15,348 bases of DNA, from assembly GCA_046497505.1 (NCBI GenBank), contig JAWOFN010000065.1, forward strand, positions 1-15,348. The letters run 5' to 3'. The position numbers were made by a program, and so were the translations under genes. Positions 14,901 through 15,348 of the stretch are shown in pieces (the stretch's first letter is position 1; each line of letters starts with the position of its first letter). Source of the DNA: JAWOFN01 sp046497505 [NCBI: bacterium] (GTDB lineage Bacteria; Blakebacterota; Blakebacteria; Blakebacterales). The notes below the pieces were generated by a model that was not told the DNA's origin, ran no database searches, and saw nothing but the letters and a program-made list of their open reading frames with translations.

Positions 14901-15252
14901 CGAGTTCACCACCGCCGCCGCGGAAGTGGTCCAGGAAGAGGTGGACCTGGACGAGGTCGTGGTGGTCCCGAACCCGTACTACGTGTTCGCCGAGTGGGAC
15001 AAGAACGTGAACCAGCGGAAGATCCAGTTCCGCAACGTTCCGCCCAACAGCACGGTGGACATCTACACGCTCTCGGGTGAGCTCATCGCGAGCCTCGGGC
15101 ACGATGAGGAGTACAACTCCACCGAGATCGGCACCGTGGACTGGAAGATCTGGACGTACGAGTACACCGAAGCGGCCTACGGCCTCTACCTCTACGTCGT
15201 GAAGACGGCGGACGGGCAGAAGAAGGTCGGCAAGTTCGCGATCATCCGATGA
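11983..15252 (+). CDS. Large secreted multidomain protein with Fn3-like region and sorting-type C-terminal domain
   Basis: The 1089-residue product starts with a signal peptide (MRFWKKATSRGLLFSAFILS, cut near VSA-QS around residue 31). Residues about 35-530 form a Trp/Tyr-rich region I do not recognise. Residues about 535-655 look fibronectin-III-like (SGSITLTWDGSEAES, DFQGYRIYRSMDRGATW, EYWYAITAYDYDP). A second beta-rich stretch follows at 690-960. The last 100 residues (from VVVPNPYYVFAEW, through VDIYTLSGELIASL, to YGLYLYVVKTADGQKKVGKF) match the plan of the type IX secretion/FlgD-Ig-like C-terminal domain of FCB bacteria. It is probably exported and held on the surface, working with the receptor encoded 20 bases upstream, perhaps as a capture lid or binding partner. 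No cysteine and no catalytic motif was seen. The role is inferred from context. Confidence 0.88.
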   Translation: MRFWKKATSRGLLFSAFILSLTLGPAEVSAQSGNEYIGKSWAEIQQALHEVLLTPERGDDIRILEAMREIEDPGRAGVPYGRSADELDRAFGYVYVSDLEGRIHNFPHQGTDGISPEWFPVPGGTSRYRIHYATTLAVGVEDGPWGGATVIESLGYYQGINSSDWEAKDGQRGGAFADPPQLRFSYPLMAISNLEATWPESGWPAPEDVEAVWWGTETWKKWERRAEAELYGEFDDNRAGRDDAPATESYPLGIDGKIRALAYAAYPAMFVQYELTNTSSHEYTNVFIGYPHVRDSPWVRTYSTGFPRWDGSRNMVYAIGKNYDPGAGTHEDYYNRPASFGGLLFLETPTGSFKADDLGNFVDRPDSVLTRLSLSRYGDRVTPSDHKWSYYAALSGDVSYFEDPTQAVDLWKTGHPGQAGAPVLMQTEEHYNYLDYGTTTPSESDIAGGTANSINYPSAGPFTWGPGETIDFVVATVAGYTEQDLQKTADKVIRSYQAQFSASGPPPSPRLQTTGVSAGPAGRDFNPNIHAYPIQYVDSGSITLTWDGSEAESYADPITLNNDFQGYRIYRSMDRGATWGTPVTDEEGNVAAWKPIAQFDLDDGVTGRLDAGSYLSLGEDTGLVHTWTDENIRDGIEYWYAITAYDYDPSQGADNPTFEGSRGSNPNSPNVLGIIAGARPSGFSPGAVLEGGERAASTVLSPLSGPKNDGTVTVDVLGDTDVVGGTYRLTFADTAVYGTADYTNTLGVTLTNTTTGDVLYESMLPEDVDFGTDLLPLTEGFKVNVETGWNAVSSVGDLYEASMPDSVTDVYGYDFYPAQFVFGSTLNIYSLSDASTGFFDIEVRFDGTETQNAYYYDRTAGYVYFDYAEFPGTVWDVSDPDDPRQINVSVASGGGPNFDIDAGTRYIHFLSSDYSGDTPETVYTTGAMSNFGSQDANFFGWWDMAESGQTIEAAYGQVAALEFTNPVSPSNVYEFTTAAAEVVQEEVDLDEVVVVPNPYYVFAEWDKNVNQRKIQFRNVPPNSTVDIYTLSGELIASLGHDEEYNSTEIGTVDWKIWTYEYTEAAYGLYLYVVKTADGQKKVGKFAIIR

Positions 15253-15272
15253 GCGGCCGGAACGGACCATTC

Positions 15273-15279
15273 AAGGAGG
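15273..15279 (+). promoter_or_regulatory. Ribosome binding site AAGGAGG for the third operon gene
   Basis: AAGGAGG ends eight bases before the ATG at 15288, an ideal spacing. It is the main evidence that the short frame at the right edge is a real gene. Confidence 0.85.
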
Positions 15280-15287
15280 CAACAACC

Positions 15288-15348
15288 ATGCGTAAGCTGT
15301 TGGCAGTATCGATGGCGCTCCTCCTGGTGACCGCGACGGCTGCATACG
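15288..15348 (+). CDS. N-terminus of a third exported protein in the receptor operon (3' partial)
   Basis: Twenty codons are visible: MRKLLAVSMALLLVTATAAY, a textbook signal-peptide start with two basic residues and a leucine/alanine core. It follows the secreted partner gene by 35 bases and has a strong ribosome binding site, so it is the third member of the same operon. In FCB genomes this slot is often filled by a PorV/PorQ-like outer-membrane barrel that accompanies sorting-domain proteins. That identity is a guess from gene order, since the mature protein lies beyond the window. Confidence 0.8.
   Translation, partial: MRKLLAVSMALLLVTATAAY

Noticed and set aside
12889-15270. 793-codon minus-strand frame opposite the secreted partner
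   Set aside because: It is an antisense shadow of a strongly supported gene, has no domain motifs, and is rich in Arg, Val and His from reversed codons.

Overview
The window is high-GC bacterial DNA with long coding stretches and short gaps. I infer a member of the FCB superphylum (Gemmatimonadota, Rhodothermota or a related candidate phylum). The reasons are a de-N-acetylase with the linker expected of the NagB fusion known from that group, a large TonB-dependent receptor with an N-terminal carboxypeptidase-regulatory domain, and a partner protein ending in a sorting-type C-terminal domain. No rRNA, tRNA, CRISPR array, insertion sequence or phage gene was seen.

Layout. Bases 1-1005 (+) hold the 3' part of a PIG-L/LmbE-family de-N-acetylase that runs off the left edge. 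It meets the next gene tail to tail with a 4-base overlap. Bases 1002-8311 (all on the minus strand, transcribed right to left) form a sulfate-handling block: an SLC13-type anion permease with a central RCK_C pair (6542-8311), a polytopic GT-C-like membrane protein (4682-6313), a fused sulfate adenylyltransferase/APS kinase (2787-4520), and a second paralogous SLC13 permease (1002-2774). The last two are clearly one transcription unit, because the permease's ribosome binding site overlaps the kinase stop codon. Together they would import sulfate and activate it to PAPS.

Bases 8312-8818 form a divergent regulatory region of about 500 bp and are the most interesting part of the window. It carries a perfect-consensus sigma-54 (-24/-12) promoter at 8718-8733. 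Upstream of that lies a cluster of CGGAA/TTCCG inverted repeats: two near-identical 19-bp copies 22 bp apart, one 12-bp perfect inverted repeat, and one shorter copy. This looks like an enhancer array for a sigma-54 activator, though no activator gene is in the window.

Bases 8819-15348 (+) form the operon driven by that promoter: a 1047-aa TonB-dependent outer-membrane receptor, a 1089-aa secreted multidomain protein (unknown N-terminal half, fibronectin-III-like middle, sorting-type C-terminal domain), and the signal-peptide start of a third exported protein cut by the right edge. I read it as an outer-membrane uptake or surface system, with the receptor plus an exported partner, expressed on demand through sigma-54. 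Its substrate cannot be told from the sequence.
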